A DNA stretch of 64,000 nt from Achromobacter sp. RTa (GTDB lineage Bacteria; Pseudomonadota; Gammaproteobacteria; Burkholderiales; Burkholderiaceae_B). The position numbers and the translations under genes were made by a program. Below are positions 25,602 to 33,604 of this stretch, piece after piece (within the stretch, counting starts at the first letter, position 1; each line of letters starts with the position of its first letter). The notes below the pieces were generated by a model. It saw only the letters and a list, made by a program, of their open reading frames with translations. It had not been told where the DNA came from and searched no databases. The stretch lies in assembly GCF_000757485.1 (NCBI RefSeq), contig NZ_JPYO01000042.1, forward strand, positions 672,830 through 736,829, written 5' to 3'.

Positions 25602-26980
25602 CGCGAGGCTCCCGCTGCGGGACGCAGGAAGCGGCCGAAGCCCGCCTCATTGCGGATCGCGCCGTCGTAGGCCAAGCGCCCGCGGCAATAGGTGGCGCTG
25701 ACTCGCACGCTGAATTCCATGCCCTCGAACGAACTCCACTGCACGGCGGACAGGCTGCCGGCGGGGTCGAACGCGTAGCGCTCCGGCGTGAGCAGCGCCA
25801 GATCGGCGTCCTGCCCCACGGCCAGCCCGCCTTTGCGATCGTGCAGCAGGAAATGACGCGCCGGATTGGCGCTCAGCTGCCGCGTAACCATCGTGGGCGA
25901 AATGCCGCGGTCTTCGCAACCCGTCCAGAAGGCCGGCAGCAACGTTTCCAGGCCCGGCCCGCCGGAGGAATTCTTGAAGACGTTGGGGTTCTGCTTGCGC
26001 TCCAGGCCCCAGCTCACGTGGTCCGATGACACGAAGGTGCAGTCGCCCCGGGCAATGTGGGTCCACAGCCGCTCGACTTCGTCCTTGGGCCGGATCGGCG
26101 GGTAATGCTTGGTCTTGGCGCCGAAGCGCCGGGTGTGCTCTTCATGATTGAGCATCAGGTACTGCACGCAGGTCTCGATCGAGACGGCGTGCCCGCTGCG
26201 GCGGTACATATCGTGGATCTCGAAGCCACGCGCGGTGGAAACGTGCACCACGTGCGCGCGCGCCCCGGTCTCGGCGCCGATCTCGTAGATGCCCGCGGTC
26301 GCCAGGTTCTCGATCAGCGGCGTGTGCGCGCGCATGAAGGCGTCCCAGCCGGTATCGCCGGCCTCGACCATGCGGGCAATGTTCTTGCGGGTCAGCTCCT
26401 GGTTCTGGTTGTGCACCCCGCAAGCCAGGCCCGAGGGCGCGATGAGCCGGAAGGCCTCGTACAGCATATCTTCCTCGACGCGGGGGAAGCGGCCAGGGCT
26501 GGCCTCGAAGGTCGAGAACTTGAACGCGCACACGCCGCCCTCGATCAGGCCACCGGCCGCGCCCAGGCCGTGGATATCGTTGAGCGTGCCGTATAGCGCC
26601 ACGTCCACATGGCAGTCACGCTCGACCTCGGCGATCTTGGCGTCCAGGCTGGCCCGGCAAGCGACGGGTTCGGGATCGTCGTAGGGCATATCGACCATGG
26701 TGGTCACGCCGCCGGCAGCCGCCGCCCGCGACGCATGGCCCAGGCCCTCCTGGTTGGCCTGGCTGGCCGCATGGACCTGGCCATCGACCACGCCGGGCAC
26801 GATCCACAGGCCGCGCGCATCGACGCGGTCCCGCGCCATGGGGGCATCCGACCCGCCCAGGCATTGCCCGCGGGCCGCCACCCGCCCGTCGCGGATGCCG
26901 ATCCAGCCGTCCTGCACGACGGCGTCGGCATCCACGATATTGCCGCGCACCACCAAGTCGAAGTCACTCACGTCAGCCAT
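25598..26980 (-). CDS. Hydantoinase/allantoinase-like cyclic amidohydrolase
   Basis: This is a 460-aa amidohydrolase of the dihydropyrimidinase/allantoinase group, predicted to open a hydantoin-5-propionate ring to N-carbamoylglutamate. The carbamylated-lysine motif (VCAFKFSTFE), histidines in CGVHNQNQEL and AHVVHVST, and the aspartate in VSSDHVSW are all present. The first metal motif, normally HxH (DTHVH in allantoinases), reads DGQVH, so one zinc ligand is glutamine. The site may be mononuclear or use an altered metal. It is the first gene of the eight-gene operon and starts 95 bp from the divergent LysR gene. The ATG at 26980 gives the usual N-terminus FDLVVRGN; a GTG further upstream looks spurious. 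Confidence 0.85.
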   Translation of the reverse strand: MADVSDFDLVVRGNIVDADAVVQDGWIGIRDGRVAARGQCLGGSDAPMARDRVDARGLWIVPGVVDGQVHAASQANQEGLGHASRAAAAGGVTTMVDMPYDDPEPVACRASLDAKIAEVERDCHVDVALYGTLNDIHGLGAAGGLIEGGVCAFKFSTFEASPGRFPRVEEDMLYEAFRLIAPSGLACGVHNQNQELTRKNIARMVEAGDTGWDAFMRAHTPLIENLATAGIYEIGAETGARAHVVHVSTARGFEIHDMYRRSGHAVSIETCVQYLMLNHEEHTRRFGAKTKHYPPIRPKDEVERLWTHIARGDCTFVSSDHVSWGLERKQNPNVFKNSSGGPGLETLLPAFWTGCEDRGISPTMVTRQLSANPARHFLLHDRKGGLAVGQDADLALLTPERYAFDPAGSLSAVQWSSFEGMEFSVRVSATYCRGRLAYDGAIRNEAGFGRFLRPAAGASR

Positions 26981-27022
26981 CCTCAAGACAGGGGAGCAGG
27001 CAGTATAGGAAGGACAAGCCAC

Positions 27023-27055
27023 AATGGCTTATGCTTATTTGTGCCATTTTCATAA
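27023..27055. promoter_or_regulatory. Nested inverted repeats between LysR and the thiohistidine operon
   Basis: AATGGC (27023-27028) pairs with GCCATT (27043-27048), and TTATG (27029-27033) pairs with CATAA (27051-27055). They interlock in a 95-bp AT-rich divergent region between 26980 and 27076. This is a good candidate for the LysR binding site. Confidence 0.5.
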
Positions 27056-27075
27056 TCTCGTGTTATCGATCGGAA

Positions 27076-27960
27076 ATGAAAATAAACCTGCGTCAGATCG
27101 AAGTTTTCCGCGCCATCATGCTGGCGCGCTCCATCAGCGGCGCGGCCAAGGTGCTCAACGTGTCCCAGCCGGCCGTCAGCCGGCTGGTCGCCTACACCGA
27201 GCAGCGCCTGGGCATTCAATTGTTCGAGCGCATCAAGGGGCGCATCTACCCCACGCCCGAAGCCAACCGGCTCTTCATGGAAGTCGATTCGCTCTATCAA
27301 TACGTCACGCGCGTCAACGAGGTGGCCGAAGACCTGATCCACCAGCGCACGGCGTACCTGCGCGTGGCCTGCAGCGCCAACCTGAGCCAGTCCCTGATGC
27401 CGCGCGCCATCAGCGCCTTCGCGCGCGCGCACCCCGACGTGCAGGTCGTCCTGCGGACCATGAGCCCCGGCGCCTTGCTGCAGGCCTTGCTGGAACGGCA
27501 ATTCGAGATCGGCGTGGCCCACATGCCCATCGGCCACCCCAACCTGCGCGTACATCCGCTGTGCGAGACTGGCTGGTCGGTGGCGATCCCGCGATCGCAT
27601 CCGCTCGCCAGGCGCCGCAAGATCCTGGTCCAGGACCTCGAAGGACAGAAACTGATCGGCTACGCCACGGATATCCCATTCGCGCAATCGCTGCGCGACG
27701 TGGCCGAACGCGCCGGCAGCCTGCTGCGCTTCAGCATCGAGGTGCAGCAGGCCCACGTCGCCTGGGCCCTGGCGGAGGAGCAGACCGGCATCGCGCTGGT
27801 GGATACGCTGACCGCGTCGCGGCTGGCCCACACCGACGTGGTGGTCAAGCCCCTGGCCACCGACGTGCGGGTGAACGTGGACGCTTTCCACCTCCTGTAC
27901 GAGCCACTGGGCCGGCCGGCGAAAGACTTCCTCAAAACCTTGAAGACGCTCACGCCCTGA
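27076..27960 (+). CDS. LysR-family regulator, probable controller of the thiohistidine operon
   Basis: This 294-aa regulator has an N-terminal helix-turn-helix (SISGAAKVLNVSQPAVSRLV, about 17-36) and a LysR ligand-binding domain. The ATG at 27076 matches the family start MKINLRQIEVFRAIM; an open extension upstream would run into the promoter. It is transcribed divergently from the eight-gene operon, the classical arrangement for a LysR activator and its target, and inverted repeats lie between. A BenE-type permease follows 155 bp downstream on the same strand. The inducer is probably the substrate or a pathway intermediate (inference). Confidence 0.9.
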   Translation: MKINLRQIEVFRAIMLARSISGAAKVLNVSQPAVSRLVAYTEQRLGIQLFERIKGRIYPTPEANRLFMEVDSLYQYVTRVNEVAEDLIHQRTAYLRVACSANLSQSLMPRAISAFARAHPDVQVVLRTMSPGALLQALLERQFEIGVAHMPIGHPNLRVHPLCETGWSVAIPRSHPLARRRKILVQDLEGQKLIGYATDIPFAQSLRDVAERAGSLLRFSIEVQQAHVAWALAEEQTGIALVDTLTASRLAHTDVVVKPLATDVRVNVDAFHLLYEPLGRPAKDFLKTLKTLTP

Positions 27961-28115
27961 TCAGGTAAGCCGCGCCGCTGCCAGCGCCCGGGCCGGTCGA
28001 AGCGGTCTGCCCATCTCTCCGAATGTGGCATGAACCAACCGGCCACGACGATCCTAGACTTCCCGTTCGCCCCGCTGGCCATTCAGCCGGGCTTCAGACG
28101 AACGCGGAGTGACCC

Positions 28116-29324
28116 ATGAATGCATCGCCGCCCGGCCTTCGACCCGCCGATTTCTTTTCCCCCACCGTCGCCGCCCTGATCTCTGTGCTGGTGAACTACG
28201 GGGGGACCTTCGTCCTGGTGTTCCAGGCCGCCGAACTTGCCCGGCTGTCGCCGGCCCAGACCGCGTCCTGGGTGTGGGCGGTGTCCATCGGCGTCGGCGT
28301 CACGGGCGCGCTGCTGAGCTTCCGCTACAAGGCGCCCATCATCACGGCGTGGTCGACGCCCGGCGTGGCCTTCCTGGCTACCGTGATGCCCTTCACGTCC
28401 TATGGCGAAGTGATCGGCGCCTACATGGTCTCGGCGCTGGGCTTCATCGTGCTGGGCCTGTCCGGCGCCTTCGAGAAGCTCGTCCGCATGATTCCAGGCG
28501 GCATCGCCGCCGGCCTGCTGGCCGGCATCCTGCTGCAATTCGGCGTCAATGCTTTCGGCGGCGCCAGCATGGATCCGGCGCTGGTGATCGTGCTGGTGAT
28601 TGCTTATGCTCTGCTCAAGCGCTTCACTTCGCGTTTCGCGGTGGTCGGCATTCTCGTCATCGGCGTGGGCCTGCTCATCGCGCAGGGCAGGATCGATTTT
28701 TCGGCGATCCATCTCAGCCTGGCCGCGCCGGTGTTCGAAATGCCCCGGTTCTCGCTACAGGCCCTGCTGGGGGTCGCGCTGCCGCTCTTCGTCATCACGC
28801 TGACCGGGCAATACATGCCGGGCATGCTGGTGCTGCGCAACGACGGCTACCGGACCAGCGCGAATCCCATCCTTACCGTGACGGGCCTCGGGTCGCTCGT
28901 CATGGCGCCGTTCGGCGCGCACGCCTTCAACGTGGCGGCCATCACGGCGGCGATCTGCACGGGCAGGGACGCGCACGAGGATCCCGCCAAGCGCTACGTG
29001 GCAGGGCTGGCATGCGGACTGTTCTACATCCTGGTGGGCACCTTCGGCGTCACGCTGGCGACCTTGTTCATGGTGCTGCCCAAGGCGTTCATCACGACGC
29101 TGGCCGGCCTGGCGCTATTGGGCGCCATCGGCGGCAGCCTGGCGAACGCGGTGGCCGACGCCCGCACCCGCGAAACCGCGCTCATCACCTTCCTGGCCAC
29201 CGCCGCCAACGTCACGATGCTGGGCGTGGGCGGCGCGTTCTGGGGCCTGGTGGCCGGCCTGACGGCGCACCTGCTGATCCATGGCGGGCAGCCCCGGCTG
29301 GCCGCCGGCCCGGCCAAGCCATAG
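28116..29324 (+). CDS. BenE-family (benzoate-type) permease
   Basis: This 402-aa inner-membrane protein has about 11-12 hydrophobic segments and BenE landmarks: WSTPGVAFL in the first half, IPGGIAAGLLAGILLQFGV, and TGQYMPGMLVLRNDGY with GAHAFNVAAITAAICTG. BenE proteins import benzoate with protons; homologues probably carry other aromatic acids. GGAG precedes the ATG at 28116. It follows the LysR gene on the same strand. If the first lyase acts in the periplasm, the product would be an unsaturated, ring-bearing carboxylate, a plausible BenE-type substrate. That link is inference; no aromatic-degradation gene is nearby to suggest benzoate itself. Confidence 0.88.
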   Translation: MNASPPGLRPADFFSPTVAALISVLVNYGGTFVLVFQAAELARLSPAQTASWVWAVSIGVGVTGALLSFRYKAPIITAWSTPGVAFLATVMPFTSYGEVIGAYMVSALGFIVLGLSGAFEKLVRMIPGGIAAGLLAGILLQFGVNAFGGASMDPALVIVLVIAYALLKRFTSRFAVVGILVIGVGLLIAQGRIDFSAIHLSLAAPVFEMPRFSLQALLGVALPLFVITLTGQYMPGMLVLRNDGYRTSANPILTVTGLGSLVMAPFGAHAFNVAAITAAICTGRDAHEDPAKRYVAGLACGLFYILVGTFGVTLATLFMVLPKAFITTLAGLALLGAIGGSLANAVADARTRETALITFLATAANVTMLGVGGAFWGLVAGLTAHLLIHGGQPRLAAGPAKP

Positions 29325-29423
29325 CGCCCGCGATTCCCTCCCATCCCTTTCCTACACTGGACCCGCCACCCCCAAACTGCCCATTCGGACGGACTCGCGC
29401 TGCCCGCCGTCAACGCCCTTCCC

Positions 29424-29480
29424 CTGCGACAGGCCGACCCCGACATCTGGGGCGCCGTCGATGCCGAGCGGCATCGCCAG
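29424..29480 (+). pseudogene. Possible remnant of a serine hydroxymethyltransferase N-terminus
   Basis: Nineteen codons read LRQADPDIWGAVDAERHRQ, like the start of GlyA proteins (ADPELW..I..E..RQ). The similarity ends abruptly before the HIELIASEN motif would appear, and there is no start codon upstream. It lies head-on to a MocR regulator. It may be chance; a homology search would settle it. Confidence 0.3.
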
Positions 29481-29495
29481 GCGCTTTCCCCTGCC

Positions 29496-31031
29496 CTATT
29501 GAGATCGAGCCAGCCGGCGGCCTGGGCCGAGCCGCCGCCGGCCAGCCAGCGCGTTGGCCAGGCGCAGCATCGCGGCCTCGATCTCGTAGGTCGTCAACGC
29601 GGCATAGCCCAGCAGCCAGCCCTGCCGCCGTTGCGCGCCCGCGTATAGCCGCTCCAGGCCGGCCAGCTTAACGCCGGCGGCCGCCGCCAGGCGGATGGTT
29701 TCCTCTTCCTGCCATCCGCGTTCCAGCAAGCAGGGTATCTGCAGCCCGCCCGGCGGCCGGATGGCCGTCGCGATGCCGCCGAGATGCCTGTCTATCGATT
29801 CGAAAAGCGCCTGCCTGCGCCCGGCGTAGAGCTTGCGCATCGCCCTGACGTGGGCGTTGTAATGGCCGTGCTCCATGAAGCGCGCCAGCGTCAGCTGCAG
29901 GACTTGGGGGGTATGTCCATCCATGATGCTGCGCGCGCGTGAAAAAGCGCCCACCAGCTCCTGCGGCAGCGCCATGTATCCCATCCGGAGGCCGGGGTAG
30001 AGCGTCTTGCTGAACGTGCCGAGATAGATGGTCCGCTGATGCCTGTCCAGGCCCTGCACGCAGGCGGTCGGCAGGCCATCGTAGTGGAACTCGCTGTCGT
30101 AGTCGTCCTCGATGATCCATTTGCCGTTCGCGGCGGCCCAGCCCGTCAGCTCCAGCCGGCGCGCCAACGACAGCGTGACGCCCGTCGGATACTGGTGCGA
30201 CGGCGTCACGTAGACGCAGTTCGCCCCACTGCGATCCGCCCGCAGCAGGTCCGTGCGGATGCCCTGCGCGTCGACGTCGATGGGCACGATCCGGACCTCC
30301 GCGGACTCGAACGCCTTTCTTGCGCCGAAGTAGCCCGGATTCTCCATCAGGATGGGCTTGCCCGCGTCCACCAGCAGTTGCGCGCACAGGTACAAGGCCT
30401 GCCGCGTGCTGCTCAGGACCAGGATCTGTTCCGGGGCGACCTTGGCCCCGCGCTCCAGGTTCAGATAGGCGGCGATGGCCTTGCGCAGCGGTTCGGCGCC
30501 TTGGGGGTCGCCATGAAGCAAGACGCTGGCGCGGTAATCCTTCAGCACCTGCCGTTGCAGGCGCTCCCAGACGTCGACGGGAAAGTTCCGGGTTTCCGGC
30601 AGGCCGGTGGCGAATGCCTTGATCGATTGCTGGTCGGCGATCCCGCCGCTGTCCAGAATCATCCTGCCGCGCCGGCTCAGGCCGGCCCCCGGTTCCGCAG
30701 CGCGGCTTGCCGGATCGGGCCGAGCCCGCCCGCGCGCCGCGCCGCGCAACTGCGTGCCCACCGAGTCGGACACGTAGCTGCCCGAGCCTTCTCGGCGCAC
30801 GATGTAGCCGTCTCGATGCAATTGCACGTAGGCATTCTCGACGGTATCGCGGGCAACGCCCAGCGATTTCGACAGGACGCGGGTCGCGGGCAGTTTCACG
30901 CCCGGACCCAGCGCGGTGTCGAGTATCAGTGCACGCAGCGCACGCTGGATGCGCTGGTTCAGGTCCAGGCGCTGGAGGTCCTCGTCGTTCAGGCGGATCT
31001 TCAGCGTCTCGAGCTCGAATGTCTTTGCCAT
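29496..31031 (-). CDS. MocR/PdxR-type GntR-aminotransferase fusion regulator
   Basis: This is a 511-aa regulator. The N-terminal GntR winged helix (about 20-95; LPATRVLSKSLGVARDTVENAY) is joined by a basic, proline-containing linker to a fold-type I aminotransferase domain (about 140-500). The PLP lysine is in TFSKTLYPGLRMGY, with SSTRQALYLCAQ and WIIEDDYDSEFHYDG as further PLP-site landmarks. MocR proteins sense PLP or an amino-acid adduct and commonly control vitamin B6 or amino-acid genes. A YggS-type PLP-homeostasis gene lies 87 bp upstream on the same strand and may share its transcript or its control. The exact target is not deducible. Confidence 0.88.
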   Translation of the reverse strand: MAKTFELETLKIRLNDEDLQRLDLNQRIQRALRALILDTALGPGVKLPATRVLSKSLGVARDTVENAYVQLHRDGYIVRREGSGSYVSDSVGTQLRGAARGRARPDPASRAAEPGAGLSRRGRMILDSGGIADQQSIKAFATGLPETRNFPVDVWERLQRQVLKDYRASVLLHGDPQGAEPLRKAIAAYLNLERGAKVAPEQILVLSSTRQALYLCAQLLVDAGKPILMENPGYFGARKAFESAEVRIVPIDVDAQGIRTDLLRADRSGANCVYVTPSHQYPTGVTLSLARRLELTGWAAANGKWIIEDDYDSEFHYDGLPTACVQGLDRHQRTIYLGTFSKTLYPGLRMGYMALPQELVGAFSRARSIMDGHTPQVLQLTLARFMEHGHYNAHVRAMRKLYAGRRQALFESIDRHLGGIATAIRPPGGLQIPCLLERGWQEEETIRLAAAAGVKLAGLERLYAGAQRRQGWLLGYAALTTYEIEAAMLRLANALAGRRRLGPGRRLARSQ

Positions 31032-31118
31032 GCGGTCTGCCCAATAGGATCAATCTAGCCTGTGAAGACCGGCCATTCTATCCACGGTCGCGCGCTGGCG
31101 GTACCCCGCTGCCGGCCT

Positions 31119-31946
31119 TCAGGCCGCAGTGCCTGCATCCGGCTCCGCCGGCCAGTAGAATGAATCGGGCGTGTTGCGGGCGCCGAAGATCGCCTGCCCG
31201 ACACGGACCACCGTTGCCCCTTCTTCGATCGCGATCTCGTAATCGCCGGACATGCCCATCGACAGTTCATCCAGGCCGATGCCGTCCGGGGCTTCCTGGC
31301 GCAACCGGTCGCGCAGCGCGCGCAGCAGGATGAAGCATTGGCGCACGCGCGCGGGTTCCGCGGAGAACACCGCCAGCGTCATCAGTCCACGCACGCGCAG
31401 CGCCGGAAAGGCCGGCAGCTCCCGCAGGAAGGCCGCCGTCTCGTCCGGATGCAGGCCGTACTTGCTGGCCTCACCGGAGGTATTGACCTGCACGAACACG
31501 TCCAGCGCGCGCCCTTCGGCCTGCAGCCTGCGGTCGAGCGCCTCCGCCACCCTCAGGCTGTCCAGCGCCTGGAATTCCGCGGCGTAGCGCGCCACGAGCT
31601 TGGCCTTGTTGGTCTGCAAGTGGCCGATGACCGACCATTTCAAGTCGGCCAGGTCGGCCATGGCTTCCCACTTCCGCGACACTTCCTGAAGCTTGTTTTC
31701 CCCGAGGTAGCGGCATCCCGCCTCATAGGCAAGCCGGATGCGCGCCTCTTCCACGGTCTTGCTGACCGGCAGCAGGCGCACGCTTGCGGGATCGCGTCCG
31801 GCGCGTTGGCACGCTGCCGCGATGCGCGCGTGCACCGTGTCCAGGTTGCGGCGGAAGTCCTCGACCGTTTCGGCCTTCGGCCAAAGGCCATGCTGGTCGT
31901 GCTGCGTCTGGGTGCCGCCGCCCAGGCCCTGGATGTCGTCGTTCAT
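31119..31946 (-). CDS. YggS/PLPBP-family pyridoxal-phosphate homeostasis protein
   Basis: This is a 275-aa, non-catalytic PLP-binding protein with an alanine-racemase-like barrel. The PLP lysine is in LLPVSKTVEEAR (about residue 63). Further landmarks are GENKLQEV, WSVIGHLQTNKAK, FVQVNTSGEASKYG, LSMGMSGDYEIAIEEG and VRVGQAIFGAR. It has about 24 extra N-terminal residues compared with typical YggS (about 230 aa); the ATG at 31946 nevertheless has GAGG upstream. It does not sit beside proC, as the housekeeping copy often does, so this may be a second paralogue tied to the neighbouring MocR regulator. Confidence 0.88.
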   Translation of the reverse strand: MNDDIQGLGGGTQTQHDQHGLWPKAETVEDFRRNLDTVHARIAAACQRAGRDPASVRLLPVSKTVEEARIRLAYEAGCRYLGENKLQEVSRKWEAMADLADLKWSVIGHLQTNKAKLVARYAAEFQALDSLRVAEALDRRLQAEGRALDVFVQVNTSGEASKYGLHPDETAAFLRELPAFPALRVRGLMTLAVFSAEPARVRQCFILLRALRDRLRQEAPDGIGLDELSMGMSGDYEIAIEEGATVVRVGQAIFGARNTPDSFYWPAEPDAGTAA

Positions 31947-32069
31947 GCCTGCACCTCGCGTAGGAACGTAACGCGGACCGGATGCGATCCGCGCCGGCCC
32001 TGGTTTTTGTCATAGGTCAAACAATATAATGACCTATCGATATGAACGCAACCTTGGGGCTGCGCCGCG

Positions 32070-32936
32070 CTAGCCCTTGGCGGCCAGCCAAACGCGCGGG
32101 GACGCTCCCAAACGCTGCCTGAACACCTTGGACAGGGAAGACGCGCTGGCGAAGCCCAGCTCCACCGCGACCTGTTTTACCGGCCGGCCCGAACGCATCA
32201 TGGACGCCGCAAGACTTAGGCGCCAATCCGTCAGATAGGCCGCCGGCGTGGAACCGGTGGCTTGCTTGAACGCCGCCGCGAAGGCGCTGCGCGACATGCC
32301 CGCGACCTCCGCCATTTTCGCGAGCGGCCATTCGTCGCAAGGCGACCGGTGCACGGCCACCAGCGCCCTCGCCAGGCGCGGGTCCGACAGGCCCATGATC
32401 AGGCCGCTCGTCACGCCGGCCTCCTCGGGATGGTCCACGATCCATCTGAGCAGCTGGATCAGCACGACTTCGAACAGCCGGTCGGCCAGCAGGCGCGAGC
32501 CGCAGCGCACGTGATCGGCTTCGGCGAACAGCAGGTCCAGCGCCGGCCTCAAGCCATCGACCGCGTCCAGCGGCACCCGGATGAAGGGCGGCAGCGACTG
32601 CACGAGGGGATTGCGGTCGCCTCCATCGAAGTCGAGCGCCGCGCAGGTGAAATCCGGGCCGTCCACGGGCGGATTCACGAATTCATGGCGCAAGGCGCGC
32701 GGATAGAACAGCAAGGTAGGTTCGTCCAGGCGCAGGCGCGGCGCGACGGCTTCACCTGGACGATGCCGCAATTCCATCGCCCCGCGGCGCAAAACGTGCA
32801 GAAAGCCGCGCCCGGGCACCGCCTCGAAAGCCTGGGCGCCGCACAGCGCGCCCGTATGGAACAGGGTGGCGCGCACGCGGAAGCGGTCCAGCAGCGCCGA
32901 CAGCCGGTCTACCTGGGAAATGGCAGGGTCACTCAT
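32070..32936 (-). CDS. AraC-family regulator with cupin domain
   Basis: This is a 288-aa regulator. A cupin-type N-terminal domain (about 1-170) is followed by two AraC helix-turn-helix motifs (PLAKMAEVAGMSRSAFAAAF and PVKQVAVELGFASASSLSKV). The ATG at 32936 gives MSDPAISQVDRLSALLD, the normal start for this group; an ATG further upstream would extend it by 24 residues without family similarity. It is divergent from an AhpD-like gene 122 bp away, which is its most likely target. Such AraC regulators often sense redox or electrophile stress, but the signal here is unknown. Confidence 0.88.
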   Translation of the reverse strand: MSDPAISQVDRLSALLDRFRVRATLFHTGALCGAQAFEAVPGRGFLHVLRRGAMELRHRPGEAVAPRLRLDEPTLLFYPRALRHEFVNPPVDGPDFTCAALDFDGGDRNPLVQSLPPFIRVPLDAVDGLRPALDLLFAEADHVRCGSRLLADRLFEVVLIQLLRWIVDHPEEAGVTSGLIMGLSDPRLARALVAVHRSPCDEWPLAKMAEVAGMSRSAFAAAFKQATGSTPAAYLTDWRLSLAASMMRSGRPVKQVAVELGFASASSLSKVFRQRLGASPRVWLAAKG

Positions 32937-33058
32937 GATTTGGACGAATGGACAATATTTATGGAAATTAAAGCACTTATCGTCCAGCAATACTACGTAA
33001 GATTTCAATCAACCACCCGATAGGGATGGCCTTCTTCCTTATTTCAGGAGTTACCGAC

Positions 33059-33604
33059 ATGTCCCGAGTCCCTCTTATCGATGCCAGCAACACCACCGCC
33101 GACCGCCAGGCCTTGTTGGCGCAGGTCCAAGGCGCCTTCGGCGCCACGCCCAATATGTTCCGGGCCGTCGCCAACTCTCCGGCGGCGCTCAAAAGCATGT
33201 GGGGCGCGTTCGGCGCGCTGGGCGCGGGCGTCATCCCCGCCAGGCTGGGCGAGCAGATCGCCGTGGCCGTGGCTGACCGCAATGGTTGCGAGTACTGCCT
33301 TGCGGCCCATACCGCGCTGGGCCGCAAGGCAGGCGCCAGCGCCGAGGAAATGTCCGCCGCCCAGGCCGGCAATGCCGCCGATCCCAAGACCGCCGCGGCG
33401 CTGCGCTTCGCGCTGCAGCTGGTCGAGGCCCGCGGTCAATTGAGCGACGCCGACGTGCAGGCCGTGCGCGCAGCGGGGTTCGACGACCAGGAGATCGTGG
33501 AGATGCTTGCGCACGTGGCGCTGAACCTGTTCACGAACTACGTCAATGTGGCCTTCGCCGTTCCGGTGGATTTCCCGGCGGTGAGGCTGCGGCGAGCCGC
33601 CTAA
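33059..33604 (+). CDS. Carboxymuconolactone decarboxylase/AhpD-like protein
   Basis: This is a 181-aa all-helical AhpD-fold protein. The redox motif CEYCLAAH (Cys-x-x-Cys then His, about residues 78-85) is that of AhpD-type alkylhydroperoxidases, so a peroxidase or disulfide-reductase role is more likely than lactone decarboxylation. The ATG at 33059 has AGGAG upstream. It is divergent from the cupin-AraC regulator. Its TAA (33602-33604) overlaps the stop codon of the convergent PtsJ-like gene (33601-33603), so the two genes end on the same bases. Confidence 0.88.
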   Translation: MSRVPLIDASNTTADRQALLAQVQGAFGATPNMFRAVANSPAALKSMWGAFGALGAGVIPARLGEQIAVAVADRNGCEYCLAAHTALGRKAGASAEEMSAAQAGNAADPKTAAALRFALQLVEARGQLSDADVQAVRAAGFDDQEIVEMLAHVALNLFTNYVNVAFAVPVDFPAVRLRRAA

